A DNA stretch of 40,009 nucleotides, taken from positions 1 through 40,009 of the forward strand of contig CAIMDI010000006.1 in assembly GCA_903839695.1 (NCBI GenBank), read 5' to 3'. This DNA is from Candidatus Tayloriibacteriota bacterium. Its GTDB lineage: Bacteria; Patescibacteriota; Minisyncoccia; Phycocordibacterales; PALSA-1337. Shown here piece after piece: positions 15,102 to 23,675 of this stretch. Made by a program: the position numbers and the translations under genes. Each line of letters starts with the position of its first letter. Positions within the stretch are counted from its first letter, which is position 1. The notes beneath the pieces were generated by a model, which saw only the letters and a program-made list of their open reading frames with translations, did no database searches and had not been told where the DNA came from.

Positions 15102-16140
15102 TGGCAATTCCTCAGTTTTGTATCGCAAACATCGTCCATATGATTGGTCGGATGTTATCGGACAGGATCATATAGTTAGTGTTTTAGAAAATTCCTTAAA
15201 ATTGAAGAGAATCGCTCATGCGTATCTTTTTTCTGGTAGTCGTGGAACAGGTAAGACTTCTATCGCGCGCATTTTTGCTAGAGCTCTCGAAGTTAGTGAC
15301 AATGATGTTTATGAAATAGATGCTGCTTCAAATCGTGGTATAGATGATATTCGTGAAATTCGTGATGGAGTAAATGTTTTACCTTTTGAATCAATATACA
15401 AAGTTTATATTATAGATGAAGTGCATATGCTTACAAAGGAGGCGTTCAATGCTTTATTGAAAACTCTCGAAGAACCACCTGCTCACGCTATTTTTATACT
15501 TGCTACTACAGAAACTGAAAAGATTCCTGAAACTGTAGTTTCTCGTTGCCAAGTCTTTGCTTTCAAGAAACCCACTAGAGACATTTTAAAAACCCTTGTA
15601 GTAAAAGTAGCTAAGAAAGAAGGATATTCTTTAGAAGCAGGTACTTCCGAACTTATCGCATTACTTGGTGATGGTTCCTTCAGAGATACTCTTGGAATTT
15701 TGCAAAAAGTTATGAGTAATACCGAAGATAAAAAAATCAGTATTAAGGAAATAGAAATGATTACAGGAGCCCCAAAGGGAAGTCTGGTAAATGATTTTAT
15801 TGTCGCACTTGCTCATGGAGAAAAAGAAAAAGCTCTTTCAGTTATATCACAAGCACGTGAAGATAATATTTCAATGAAAACTTTTATTTCACTTGTATTA
15901 GAGAAAGTTCGACTTGTTTTGCTTTTAAAAAATGCTCCAGCTTTAGCAAAGACACTTAAGGAGCAGGTTTCAGAGGATGATTGGAAAATATTAGATATTT
16001 TGGCTACAGAAAAAATAGAGGGAAAAAATGGAATAGACTCGAAACTCCTATTAGAACTATTGAATGCATATGATATGACAGGAAAAGCATATATAGAAAG
16101 TCTGCCGTTGGAGATGGTGGTTGTGGAGGTTGTAAAATAA
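15076..16140 (+). CDS. dnaX: DNA polymerase III gamma/tau subunit, short form lacking zinc module
   Basis: 354-residue AAA+ clamp-loader subunit. Walker A is GSRGTGKT (54-61), Walker B is VYIIDEVH (110-117), and the SRC sensor/arginine-finger motif is in VVSRCQVF (about 152-159). The four-cysteine zinc-binding loop that bacterial DnaX proteins carry between the first helix after Walker A and the EIDAAS strand is absent. ARALEVSDND runs straight into VYEIDAAS. The protein ends shortly after the collar domain and has no long tau tail, so contact with polymerase alpha and DnaB via tau domains IV-V is unlikely. No frameshift site or second product is apparent. Confidence 0.92.
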   Translation: MSKKSTENNGNSSVLYRKHRPYDWSDVIGQDHIVSVLENSLKLKRIAHAYLFSGSRGTGKTSIARIFARALEVSDNDVYEIDAASNRGIDDIREIRDGVNVLPFESIYKVYIIDEVHMLTKEAFNALLKTLEEPPAHAIFILATTETEKIPETVVSRCQVFAFKKPTRDILKTLVVKVAKKEGYSLEAGTSELIALLGDGSFRDTLGILQKVMSNTEDKKISIKEIEMITGAPKGSLVNDFIVALAHGEKEKALSVISQAREDNISMKTFISLVLEKVRLVLLLKNAPALAKTLKEQVSEDDWKILDILATEKIEGKNGIDSKLLLELLNAYDMTGKAYIESLPLEMVVVEVVK

Positions 16141-16169
16141 AGAAATATACAGATAGTATATGTTTGATA

Positions 16170-16862
16170 ATGTCTAAACACGATTTAAAGCAAAAAGCTA
16201 TAAATTTTCGTAGGCAAGGAAAAACTTACTCTGAAATTTTGAAGGAAATTCCTGTTGCGAAATCAACCTTATCTCTTTGGCTTAGAGATGTTGGTTTGAG
16301 TATTGCTCAAAAACAGAATATAACTGAAAAAAGGCAACAAGCACAGAAACGTGGTGCAGATGCGCAGAGGAATAAAAGAATAAAGAAGCAAACGAATATC
16401 ATTGAAACTGCACAAGCGGAAATTGGCAAGATGTCTTTGAGAGAGTTGTGGTTGGTGGGGATTGCATTGTATTGGGCAGAGGGGTCGAAGGAGAAGGAAT
16501 ATAGAACATCTTCTAAAACAAGTTTTTCAAATTCTGATCCAAAAATGATTTTAATATTTTTAATATGGTTAAAAAGGTGTTTAAAGGTTTTTGATGAAGA
16601 TATTAGTTTTGATTTATATATACATGAGTCTCATAAAGATAATGTCACTAACGTTATAAAGAAATGGGCAAGTATTTTAAATCAACCACTTTCAGCTTTT
16701 AAGCATACATATTTTAAAAAAAATAAAATTAGGACAAGAAGAAAGAATACTGGTGACTTGTATATTGGTCTTTTACGGGTTAATATAAGAGCTAGCACCG
16801 ATTTGAACCGCAAGATTGCTGGCTGGATTGGTGGTATTGCAAAATATTGGGGGATCGTCTAA
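16170..16862 (+). CDS. HTH protein with endonuclease-like C-terminal part, overlapping tRNA-Gln
   Basis: 230-residue basic protein. Residues 1-45 form a resolvase-type helix-turn-helix (KAINFRRQGKTYSEILKEIP, then VAKSTLSLWLRD). A basic helical linker runs to about 85. The second half carries LWLVGIALYWAEGSKEKEY, FSNSDPKMILIFLIWLKR and a closing RASTDLNRKIAGWIGGIA block. That pattern recurs in uncharacterised CPR proteins and recalls LAGLIDADG-type homing endonucleases, but I cannot confirm the fold or catalytic residues. The start could be ATG 16170 or TTG 16164. The last five codons lie inside tRNA-Gln. Confidence 0.65.
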   Translation: MSKHDLKQKAINFRRQGKTYSEILKEIPVAKSTLSLWLRDVGLSIAQKQNITEKRQQAQKRGADAQRNKRIKKQTNIIETAQAEIGKMSLRELWLVGIALYWAEGSKEKEYRTSSKTSFSNSDPKMILIFLIWLKRCLKVFDEDISFDLYIHESHKDNVTNVIKKWASILNQPLSAFKHTYFKKNKIRTRRKNTGDLYIGLLRVNIRASTDLNRKIAGWIGGIAKYWGIV

Positions 16863-16921
16863 TGGTAGGACAACGGATTTTGGATCCGTTTATCTAGGTC
16901 CGACTCCTAGTCCCCCAGCCA
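16848..16921 (+). tRNA. tRNA-Gln (UUG)
   Basis: Cloverleaf: acceptor TGGGGGA (16848-16854) with TCCCCCA (16911-16917), anticodon stem ACGGA/TCCGT with loop TTTTGGA giving anticodon UUG, and a T-arm with a GGTCCGACTCC core. Discriminator G is followed by an encoded CCA at 16919-16921. Its first 15 nt are also the end of the HTH gene. The promoter must therefore lie inside that gene, or the tRNA is processed from its transcript. Confidence 0.93.
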
Positions 16922-17071
16922 ACAAGAGTGGATCAAATATGATAAGGTATTTGAGAACTCTAGATGCATAATAAAATGTCAAAAAAACACTTCATTTGTT
17001 ATTAATTCGTGGGGACCGATTGAAGATTTATCTTTTCTATCATCTCTTGTTTCTTTTTAAAAGTAGTAAAG

Positions 17072-17077
17072 TATAAT
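17072..17077 (+). promoter_or_regulatory. -10 box of DUF5672 gene, leaderless
   Basis: Perfect TATAAT, 6 nt before the ATG at 17084. Confidence 0.6.
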
Positions 17078-17083
17078 AAATTA

Positions 17084-17797
17084 ATGATTAAATTACCCAA
17101 TGTAACTCTTCTGGGGATAGACTGTGTAAATGTAGAAAGACTTCAAACTGCGATGGATGTATGTCAGAAAGATATACAGTTTGGTGCGGTGAAATTACTG
17201 ACCTCATTGCCCACTGATGACAAGTATTTGATAAAGATAGAACATATAGGTGATATTAGTGAATACTCAAGATTTTGTGCAGAAGAACTTGTGAAGTATG
17301 TAGATACAGATTATGTATTAATTGTTCAATATGATGGTTTTATTCTGAACCCTCAAAGTTGGAGTAATGATTTTTTGAAATATGATTATGTAGGTGCTCC
17401 GTGGCTTGTTGCTGATTGGTCATTAAAGAATTACAATTTCCCATCAAACTTACTTGGAAAAAGAGTTGTAGGTAATGGAGGTTTTTCATTAAGAAGTAAA
17501 AAATTCCTAGAAGTTTCAGCTAAGTTAATGCGTGAAGGAAAAATTCCTAAAATTCATCTAGAAGATGTATCACTTTGTATATGGCATAAAGATCTATTGG
17601 ATTCTGAAGGTATTACAATAGCACCAGTCGAATTGGCACAAAGATTTAGTATAGAGGGAGATGATGACAAATATGAAAAGCAATTTGGTTTTCACGGATT
17701 TTATTGGACTGATATCGATAAATGGGTGAGTGAGCATTCTGAATATACTTTAATAGTTGATTTATATCGTTCTATAAAAAGGTCAAGGTTAATATGA
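17084..17797 (+). CDS. DUF5672 family putative glycosyltransferase
   Basis: 237-residue soluble protein of the DUF5672 family, predicted glycosyltransferases with a GT-A-like fold. Visible landmarks are a DYVLIVQYDGFILNP strand-loop (about 76-90, possible DxD-like site), the YDYVGAPWLV motif (about 102-111), VVGNGGFSLRSKKFLE (about 127-142) and IHLEDVSLCIW (about 160-170) with an acidic residue suited to catalysis. Its sugar donor and acceptor are unknown. The nearby nucleotidyltransferase gene (18231-18728) suggests a surface-glycan role, but the two are not in one operon. Confidence 0.82.
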   Translation: MIKLPNVTLLGIDCVNVERLQTAMDVCQKDIQFGAVKLLTSLPTDDKYLIKIEHIGDISEYSRFCAEELVKYVDTDYVLIVQYDGFILNPQSWSNDFLKYDYVGAPWLVADWSLKNYNFPSNLLGKRVVGNGGFSLRSKKFLEVSAKLMREGKIPKIHLEDVSLCIWHKDLLDSEGITIAPVELAQRFSIEGDDDKYEKQFGFHGFYWTDIDKWVSEHSEYTLIVDLYRSIKRSRLI

Positions 17798-17844
17798 TCT
17801 TAATTTAGACGAGTAAATATAATTAATAAGATACAGTAATAAAA

Positions 17845-17853
17845 TGCTATAAT
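17845..17853 (+). promoter_or_regulatory. Extended -10 promoter, leaderless
   Basis: TGCTATAAT with TATAAT at 17848-17853, 6 nt before the ATG at 17860. It decides that start over the in-frame TTG at 17857. Confidence 0.6.
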
Positions 17854-17859
17854 ATCTTG

Positions 17860-18234
17860 ATGAAAATTGAATTTAACAAAGTTACAAAATTATCTCAAAT
17901 AGTAGCCATTATTCTTTTTGTTTCTGTTTTCTGTCTCGGTCTTTATTTGGGCAAATTAATTAGCTCAAATTCTATATTGGGTAGTGAAATAAGTAATGTA
18001 AATTTTAATTGCGAAAACAATAAATTAATTCATGCTATTTTTTATAATAACTTTGTTTATATTGATTTAAGCAATGGTCCTAAGGTTTTTCTACCACACA
18101 CGATTTCTGCTTCTGGTGCTCGATATGCAAATAATGATGAATCTTTAGTCTTTTGGAATAAAGGAAATACTGCTTTTGTCACAGAAGGGAATACAAACAT
18201 AAACACATACAATAATTGTATTGTTAATAATTAG
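17860..18234 (+). CDS. Hypothetical single-span membrane protein (124 aa)
   Basis: No family recognised. A single membrane anchor (about residues 14-34) is followed by a small extracytoplasmic domain with two cysteines, one near residue 48 in NFNCENN and one near the C-terminus in NNCIVNN, which could form a disulfide. The rest is short beta-strand-like segments with many Asn and Gly. Its stop codon overlaps the stop codon of the convergent nucleotidyltransferase gene by 4 nt. Confidence 0.65.
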   Translation: MKIEFNKVTKLSQIVAIILFVSVFCLGLYLGKLISSNSILGSEISNVNFNCENNKLIHAIFYNNFVYIDLSNGPKVFLPHTISASGARYANNDESLVFWNKGNTAFVTEGNTNINTYNNCIVNN

Positions 18235-18728
18235 TTTTTTGTTTTTTTACTTTTACAAAATTCTCCCCATTCATGTAGAAAATCTGAACTACTCCAATCT
18301 TTTTTATGGCCTACGCCTGATATGATTTTTATATTGTGTTTCTTACATATATTCCATTCTGGAATACTTTTTTCATCTATTCTATCTCCACCTTTTGTAA
18401 ATATATGTGGTTTAATTTTTTCTAAAGCTACACATACGGTCTGATCATTCTCTATTTCAAATGGTATTACATAATCAACTCCTTTTACATATGAAATTAT
18501 ATGACACCGTGTTTTCAAGTCCATAAATGGTTTTCCTTTTTTATTTGTTAAAAAATTGTCACCATTAACTATTACAACAACAATGTCTCCAAACTTTTTA
18601 GATTCATGAATACATGATACATGCCCTGGATGTACTGGATCATAACCCCCTGAAGTACATACTATTTTCCCTAGTTTTGACTTTATTTTATCGAATTCCT
18701 TAAATGTGATTATTTTTGCAGGTGTCAT
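18231..18728 (-). CDS. Cytidylyltransferase-like nucleotidyltransferase (HldE-C/TagD type)
   Basis: 165-residue enzyme of the cytidylyltransferase superfamily that activates a phosphorylated sugar or alcohol with a nucleotide. The N-terminal phosphate-binding motif is SGGYDPVHPGH (about 26-36) with the HxGH signature. The region KTRCHIISYVKGVDYVIPFE (about 72-91) and the stretch IKPHIFTKGGDRIDE (about 104-118) are closest to HldE C-terminal domains (heptose-1-phosphate adenylyltransferase). No heptose pathway genes are visible here, so the true substrate is open. On the minus strand a TATAAT lies 16 nt before the ATG, giving a short leader. Confidence 0.85.
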   Translation of the reverse strand: MTPAKIITFKEFDKIKSKLGKIVCTSGGYDPVHPGHVSCIHESKKFGDIVVVIVNGDNFLTNKKGKPFMDLKTRCHIISYVKGVDYVIPFEIENDQTVCVALEKIKPHIFTKGGDRIDEKSIPEWNICKKHNIKIISGVGHKKDWSSSDFLHEWGEFCKSKKTKN

Positions 18729-18784
18729 GTTTTTGTTGCTATGAATTATAGCTAATTTGCAAGTTATTACAAATATTCTGTATC

Positions 18785-18793
18785 TGGTATAAT
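18785..18793 (+). promoter_or_regulatory. Extended -10 promoter of sensor kinase, leaderless
   Basis: TGGTATAAT with TATAAT at 18788-18793, 7 nt before the ATG at 18801. Confidence 0.6.
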
Positions 18794-18800
18794 ACTATAC

Positions 18801-20129
18801 ATGTCGCCACAAGCGAAAAATTACACTGCACATGTTTTAGTATCTTTAATTTTACTGAGTATGCTTGTTATTATCTTGTTTTTAACCAAAGGATTTATTC
18901 AAGACTTTTTTGTAAACCCACCTAGCTACTTTATTGAAAATTCTTCTATTGAAGAGGTATATTCAAAATTTATTTTTATATTTATTATAATAGTTATTGT
19001 ATTAATTACCTTCATTTTTTATCTACTATTAACTTTTAATTCTAGATATGAATTAAATGTTTGGAACGAAATAAAAAGTTTGGCAGTTTCAAAACAACAA
19101 TTTAAAATGCTTTATGATAGTGCACCTATACCGTATTTAATATTAGATAAAGATGGAAATATCAATAATCCAAATAAAGCCGCATTGCGTTTTTTTGGAG
19201 CATATCCAGAGGAAATTGAAGGCAAAAACTTTTTTTCATATATCGCCGGCGAATATGCTGATAAAGCTGAGTCATTTTTTCAAAATTATAAATCAAGATT
19301 AGACATAAATAGAAAGGAAGTTCAAATGATATCAAAAAATGGAAACATAAAATCAGTTATGATTTCAATATTTGATTTGCACGGGCCAGGAAGTATTGAA
19401 GCTCAAGGACTAGCTATAATTATTGATATAACCGAACAAAAAATTATTGAAAAAGCGAAAACGGAATTTTTGTCTTTAGCATCACATCAATTAAAAACAC
19501 CCTTAGCTACAACTAGATGGTATTCAGAAATGTTAATGACAGAGGGCACAGGACAACTTACAAATGAGCAAAAGGAATATATAAAAGTATTACATATAGC
19601 AAATCAAAACATGATTGAATTAGTTGATGTGCTATTGAACATTTCAAGAATTGAAATGGGTTCAATGTCTGCGGATAGTGTAGTAACAAATGTAAAAGAA
19701 TTGTCTGATAGTGTTGTAAATGAATTGGCTTTGCAGATTTCAAATAAAAAGTTAAATATAAAATTAGAATACAATAATCTTTTTGAGAATGTAAAAAGTG
19801 ATCCTAAGCTTTTGAGAATTATTATTCAAAATTTGGTTTCAAATTCTGTAAAATATACTCCAGAAGGCGGTATTATATCTATTACTTTCAAAGAAGATAG
19901 TAAAGAAAGAATGATTATCGTGGCTGATAATGGCGTTGGAATACCAAAAGATCAACAAGAACACATTTTTTCAAAGATGTTTAGAGCAGACAATGTTAAG
20001 AGTTTGAGTAATAGTCAAGGTACCGGTTTAGGCTTATATTTGGTAAAATCAATAGCAGTATCATTGGGTGGAGATATCCACTTCTCGTCAGAAGAAAATA
20101 AAGGAAGTGTGTTTACAATAACATTTTAG
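18801..20129 (+). CDS. Membrane sensor histidine kinase with PAS domain
   Basis: 442 residues. Two membrane spans (about 10-31 and 51-75) bracket a short extracytoplasmic loop of roughly 20 residues. A PAS domain covers about 95-210 (FKMLYDSAPIPYLILDKDGN). The dimerisation/phosphoacceptor domain holds the H-box LASHQLKTPL at about 226-235. The ATPase domain has the N-box NLVSNSVKYTPEGG, then DNGVGIP and the GTGLGLYLV G-boxes. The loop is too short for a classic ligand domain, so sensing may be in the membrane or PAS. It precedes a receiver-only regulator by 22 nt and was probably transcribed with it. Confidence 0.93.
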   Translation: MSPQAKNYTAHVLVSLILLSMLVIILFLTKGFIQDFFVNPPSYFIENSSIEEVYSKFIFIFIIIVIVLITFIFYLLLTFNSRYELNVWNEIKSLAVSKQQFKMLYDSAPIPYLILDKDGNINNPNKAALRFFGAYPEEIEGKNFFSYIAGEYADKAESFFQNYKSRLDINRKEVQMISKNGNIKSVMISIFDLHGPGSIEAQGLAIIIDITEQKIIEKAKTEFLSLASHQLKTPLATTRWYSEMLMTEGTGQLTNEQKEYIKVLHIANQNMIELVDVLLNISRIEMGSMSADSVVTNVKELSDSVVNELALQISNKKLNIKLEYNNLFENVKSDPKLLRIIIQNLVSNSVKYTPEGGIISITFKEDSKERMIIVADNGVGIPKDQQEHIFSKMFRADNVKSLSNSQGTGLGLYLVKSIAVSLGGDIHFSSEENKGSVFTITF

Positions 20130-20151
20130 CAAAATTATTAATAATAAATTT

Positions 20152-20547
20152 ATGGAATCAACAAATAATAAAATAAAAATCTTGGTTGTCGATGATGACT
20201 CAAATCTAAATAATGTATTGGTTGATAAATTAAACATATCAGGTTTTGAAGCAGAGGGAGTCTTGGATGGAGAAATAGGTTTAAAAAGAGCTTTAGAATT
20301 TCACCCTGATGTGATTTTGCTTGATTTGGTTATGCCAAAGATTGATGGTTTTGAAGTATTGAAAAGATTAAGAGAAGATTCTTGGGGCAAAGGAGCAAAA
20401 GTTATTATGCTTACCTTGATAGATAGAATGGATTCTATAGCCCAAGCAGTAGACAAAAATGTCGCGGGATATCTTGTAAAGACAAATTTTAGTTTAGACG
20501 AGATTGTTGAGGAAGTAAAAAAAATAATAAAATTTCCTAAATCTTAA
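20152..20547 (+). CDS. Receiver-only response regulator
   Basis: 131 residues, one CheY-like receiver domain and no output domain. The acidic pocket is VVDDDSN (about 12-18), the phosphoacceptor Asp is in VILLDLVMP (about 58-66), the Thr switch is in KVIMLTLIDR and the conserved Lys is in GYLVKTNFSLDE. It is paired with the kinase just upstream. Without a DNA-binding domain it may act by protein contact or as one link in a phosphorelay. Confidence 0.93.
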   Translation: MESTNNKIKILVVDDDSNLNNVLVDKLNISGFEAEGVLDGEIGLKRALEFHPDVILLDLVMPKIDGFEVLKRLREDSWGKGAKVIMLTLIDRMDSIAQAVDKNVAGYLVKTNFSLDEIVEEVKKIIKFPKS

Positions 20548-20646
20548 ATAAAATTATATTAAACATTAATTACCAATACAAACTAACGAAATATTAATTT
20601 AGTCAATACTATCAAATTATCTATTTTCTTGTATTATGTAGATATT

Positions 20647-21894
20647 ATGCGTCAATCACTATTATTTACAAAAACACGTAAAGATGCGCCAAAGGATGAA
20701 ATTGCTAAAAACGCGCAATTACTCATCAGAGCAGGTTTTGTTCACAAGGAAATAGCTGGTGTCTATTCATTTTTGCCTTTAGGACTTAGGGTAATGAATA
20801 AAATCGTTGGAATTATCAGAGAAGAGATGAATTCTATTGGAGGTCAGGAACTATCTCTCACAGCATTGCAAGACAAAAAAATCTGGGAAACTTCAGGAAG
20901 ATGGGATGATTCTGTTGTAGATGTTTGGTTTAAAACAAAATTAAAGAATAATAGTGAATTGGGTTTGGCTTTTACTCATGAGGAACCTCTAACAAATTTA
21001 GTTTCAGAATATGTAAGATCTTTTAGAGATTTACCTGTTTATGTATATCAATTCCAAACAAAGTTCCGCAATGAAACTAGAGCAAAAAGTGGCATAATGC
21101 GCACAAGAGAATTCCTTATGAAAGATTTATATTCATTTTCAAAAAATGAAAATGAGCATATTATTTTTTACGAAAAAGCAAAAAATGCTTATGTCAATAT
21201 TTTTAACAAAGTTGGTCTTGGAGATAAAACTTACATAACTTTTGCTTCAGGAGGATCATTTTCAAAATACTCACATGAATTCCAAACCATTACTGATGCT
21301 GGTGAAGATAATATATTTGTTTGTAAAGATAAAAACATTGCCATAAATAAAGAAGTATTAAATGAAGAAGTTCTAAATGATTTAGGATTGAAAAAAGAAG
21401 ATCTTATTGAGAAAAAGTCAGTTGAGGTAGGAAACATATTTTCATTGGGAACAAAATTTTCTGATGCATTCGAATTAAATTATTCAGATGAATCAGGAAC
21501 AAAAAAACCTGTAATTATGGGAAGTTATGGTATTGGCCCAGCTAGAATTATGGGTACTGTTGCAGAAGTGCTTTCTGATGAAAAAGGCTTAGTGTGGCCA
21601 GATTCTATAGCTCCATTTTCTATTCACCTTCTTCTTTTAGGAGATGGTAATGCAAAAGTTGAATGTGATAATATTTATGAAAAATTATTAAAATCAAATA
21701 TCGATGTTTTGTATGATGATAGGGATATGCGTGCGGGGGAGAAATTTGCAGACAGTGATTTGATTGGTATACCAATGAGAGTTGTTGTTAGTGAAAAAAC
21801 TTTACAAAGTAAGTCTGTGGAAATTAAATACAGAAATTCAGATAAGGTTGAGATTATGGAAATATCTGAATTCCAGAAAAAATTTCTGAAATAA
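20647..21894 (+). CDS. proS: Prolyl-tRNA synthetase without editing insertion
   Basis: 415-residue class II synthetase charging tRNA-Pro. The N-terminus MRQSLLFTKTRKDAP is the standard family start, so an in-frame ATG 18 nt upstream is not used. Motif 2 is FRNETRAKSGIMRTREFLMKD (split about 146-166). The roughly 180-residue INS editing domain of standard bacterial ProRS between motifs 2 and 3 is missing: the region after motif 2 passes quickly to GNIFSLGTKFSDAF and GSYGIGPARIMG. Mischarged Ala-tRNA-Pro would then need a separate deacylase. The C-terminal anticodon-binding domain is present. It starts an apparent operon with mreB 5 nt downstream. Confidence 0.95.
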   Translation: MRQSLLFTKTRKDAPKDEIAKNAQLLIRAGFVHKEIAGVYSFLPLGLRVMNKIVGIIREEMNSIGGQELSLTALQDKKIWETSGRWDDSVVDVWFKTKLKNNSELGLAFTHEEPLTNLVSEYVRSFRDLPVYVYQFQTKFRNETRAKSGIMRTREFLMKDLYSFSKNENEHIIFYEKAKNAYVNIFNKVGLGDKTYITFASGGSFSKYSHEFQTITDAGEDNIFVCKDKNIAINKEVLNEEVLNDLGLKKEDLIEKKSVEVGNIFSLGTKFSDAFELNYSDESGTKKPVIMGSYGIGPARIMGTVAEVLSDEKGLVWPDSIAPFSIHLLLLGDGNAKVECDNIYEKLLKSNIDVLYDDRDMRAGEKFADSDLIGIPMRVVVSEKTLQSKSVEIKYRNSDKVEIMEISEFQKKFLK

Positions 21895-21898
21895 CAAA

Positions 21899-22957
21899 AT
21901 GAAAGAATTAAAAGAAAGAATATACAGATATTTATCGAATGATATCGGAATTGATCTTGGAACTGCCAATACCATAGTTTATTTACGTGGTCATGGGATA
22001 GTAGTAAACGAGCCATCTGTTGTCGCGGTAAATCAGAAAACAGGTAGAGTTGTTGCTGTGGGCTCTGAAGCCAAAAACATGTTAGGAAGGACTCCAGCTC
22101 ATATCACCGCTATTAGACCACTTGTTGATGGTGTTATTTCTGATTTCGAAGTAACTGAAGAAATGATTGTTTATCTTGTTAAGAAAGCAGAAAAATATTC
22201 AAAAAAAATGCTAGGCCCTCGCGTCGTAGTTGGTGTACCTTCTGGTGTAACTAATGTCGAAATCAGAGCCGTTAGAGATGCTACAAAGAATGCAGGGGCC
22301 AGAGAAGTATATATAGTAGAAGAACCAATGGCAGGTGCTATAGGTATTAGACTTCCCATAAACGAGCCTGTGGGAAGCATGATTATAGATATTGGAGGTG
22401 GAACAACTGATATTGCTATTATTTCTCTTGGCGGAATTGTAAGATCAAAAAATATTAAAATTGCAGGTGATAAATTGAATAGTGACATAATGTCATATAT
22501 TAGAAATGAATTTAAGATTTTGATAGGTGAAAAAACTGCTGAGTTTATCAAGGTTACAGTCGGAGCAGTTATACCTGGAGATGCTTTGGAAACTACAATA
22601 CGTGGCAGAGATTTGATAACAGGTTTACCTAGAGAAGTTGTTATAACTGATTCTGATATAAGAGAAGCAATGTCTTCATCTATTGATACTTTGGTAGAAT
22701 CAACAAAAGAGGTTTTGGAAATAACACCGCCAGAAATATTGGCGGATGTTATGCATCGTGGAATATATTTAGTGGGTGGTGGAGCATTAATAAAAGGTCT
22801 TGATGTTTTATTGGCATCGGTAATCAAAATTCCAGTGTATATAGCAGAAGATCCACTTACTGCCATAGCACGAGGTACTGGAATAATCTTAGAGGAATTA
22901 GACAAATATTCTGGAGTGTTAATACAAAATGAAGATGAATTACGAGCTCAAAAGTAG
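21899..22957 (+). CDS. mreB: Rod-shape protein MreB
   Basis: 352-residue bacterial actin that guides lateral wall synthesis under the membrane. The phosphate-1 motif IGIDLGTANTIVYLRG is at about 16-31, the phosphate-2 motif IDIGGGTTDIAII at about 162-174, and the adenosine loop VGGGALIKGL at about 295-304. Length is normal. It begins 5 nt after proS and overlaps mreC by 29 nt, so it is translated in a coupled block. Confidence 0.97.
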   Translation: MKELKERIYRYLSNDIGIDLGTANTIVYLRGHGIVVNEPSVVAVNQKTGRVVAVGSEAKNMLGRTPAHITAIRPLVDGVISDFEVTEEMIVYLVKKAEKYSKKMLGPRVVVGVPSGVTNVEIRAVRDATKNAGAREVYIVEEPMAGAIGIRLPINEPVGSMIIDIGGGTTDIAIISLGGIVRSKNIKIAGDKLNSDIMSYIRNEFKILIGEKTAEFIKVTVGAVIPGDALETTIRGRDLITGLPREVVITDSDIREAMSSSIDTLVESTKEVLEITPPEILADVMHRGIYLVGGGALIKGLDVLLASVIKIPVYIAEDPLTAIARGTGIILEELDKYSGVLIQNEDELRAQK

Positions 22958-23675
22958 TATTCGAAGAAATAAAATAAGTTTACCGGTAAAAATAATAGCA
23001 ATTATCGTTATATTATTGGCTATTTTTCGTATATTTTTTCCTAATTTAATTTCTGATATTATCACATCAATCATTCATCCTTTTTGGAATATAAATAAAG
23101 AGCAAATTCAAAATACAAATCAGCTTTCTGATAATGCAAAAGATATTGTAATAGAAGAATTAACAAAAGAAAATTATTCTTTAAAAGAAATAATGGGAAG
23201 AAGTATTTCTAAAAAAGTTTTAATAGCTTATATTCTAAAAAAACCACCTTTTACAGCATACGATTCTTTTATTATTGATGTTGGATCAAAAAATAATATT
23301 TCAAAAGGAGATAAGGTTTATGTTTCTGGAAATATTTTAATAGGCGAGATATATAGTGTGATGTCTGATATATCAAAGGTAAAACTTTATTCTTCTTATG
23401 GCGAAAAATATGAAATTCTAATTGGAGATAAAAATATTCAAGCAACAGCTATAGGACGAGGCGGTGGATCTTTTGAAACGGTTATACCTCGTGATATTAA
23501 AGTAAATGAAGGAGATAATATAAATATTCCAGATATTTCAAATACTGTTTTCGGAACAGTTGGCAAAATAACAACTGATCCAGCGAGAGCATTTTCTACA
23601 ATAATTTTTTCTCAACCAATAAACATTTACGAACAAAAATGGGTTCAAATATATGAAAAGGCAAAATCAAATTAG
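22929..23675 (+). CDS. mreC: Rod-shape protein MreC
   Basis: 248-residue bitopic protein connecting MreB to the periplasmic wall-synthesis enzymes. One membrane span lies at about residues 20-40. A coiled-coil region with NIVIEELTKENYSLKEI-type heptads covers about 60-95. The C-terminal MreC beta domain carries PFTAYDSFIIDVGSKNNISK and KGDKVYVSGNILIGEIYSV (about 115-150). It begins within mreB, with a second in-frame ATG at 22935, and overlaps mreD by 23 nt. Confidence 0.88.
   Translation: MKMNYELKSSIRRNKISLPVKIIAIIVILLAIFRIFFPNLISDIITSIIHPFWNINKEQIQNTNQLSDNAKDIVIEELTKENYSLKEIMGRSISKKVLIAYILKKPPFTAYDSFIIDVGSKNNISKGDKVYVSGNILIGEIYSVMSDISKVKLYSSYGEKYEILIGDKNIQATAIGRGGGSFETVIPRDIKVNEGDNINIPDISNTVFGTVGKITTDPARAFSTIIFSQPINIYEQKWVQIYEKAKSN

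Noticed and set aside
22171-22905. 244-codon open frame antisense to mreB
   Set aside because: It lies wholly within a clear mreB, reads as low-complexity Ile/Ser/Pro sequence, and has no start signal of either type used here.
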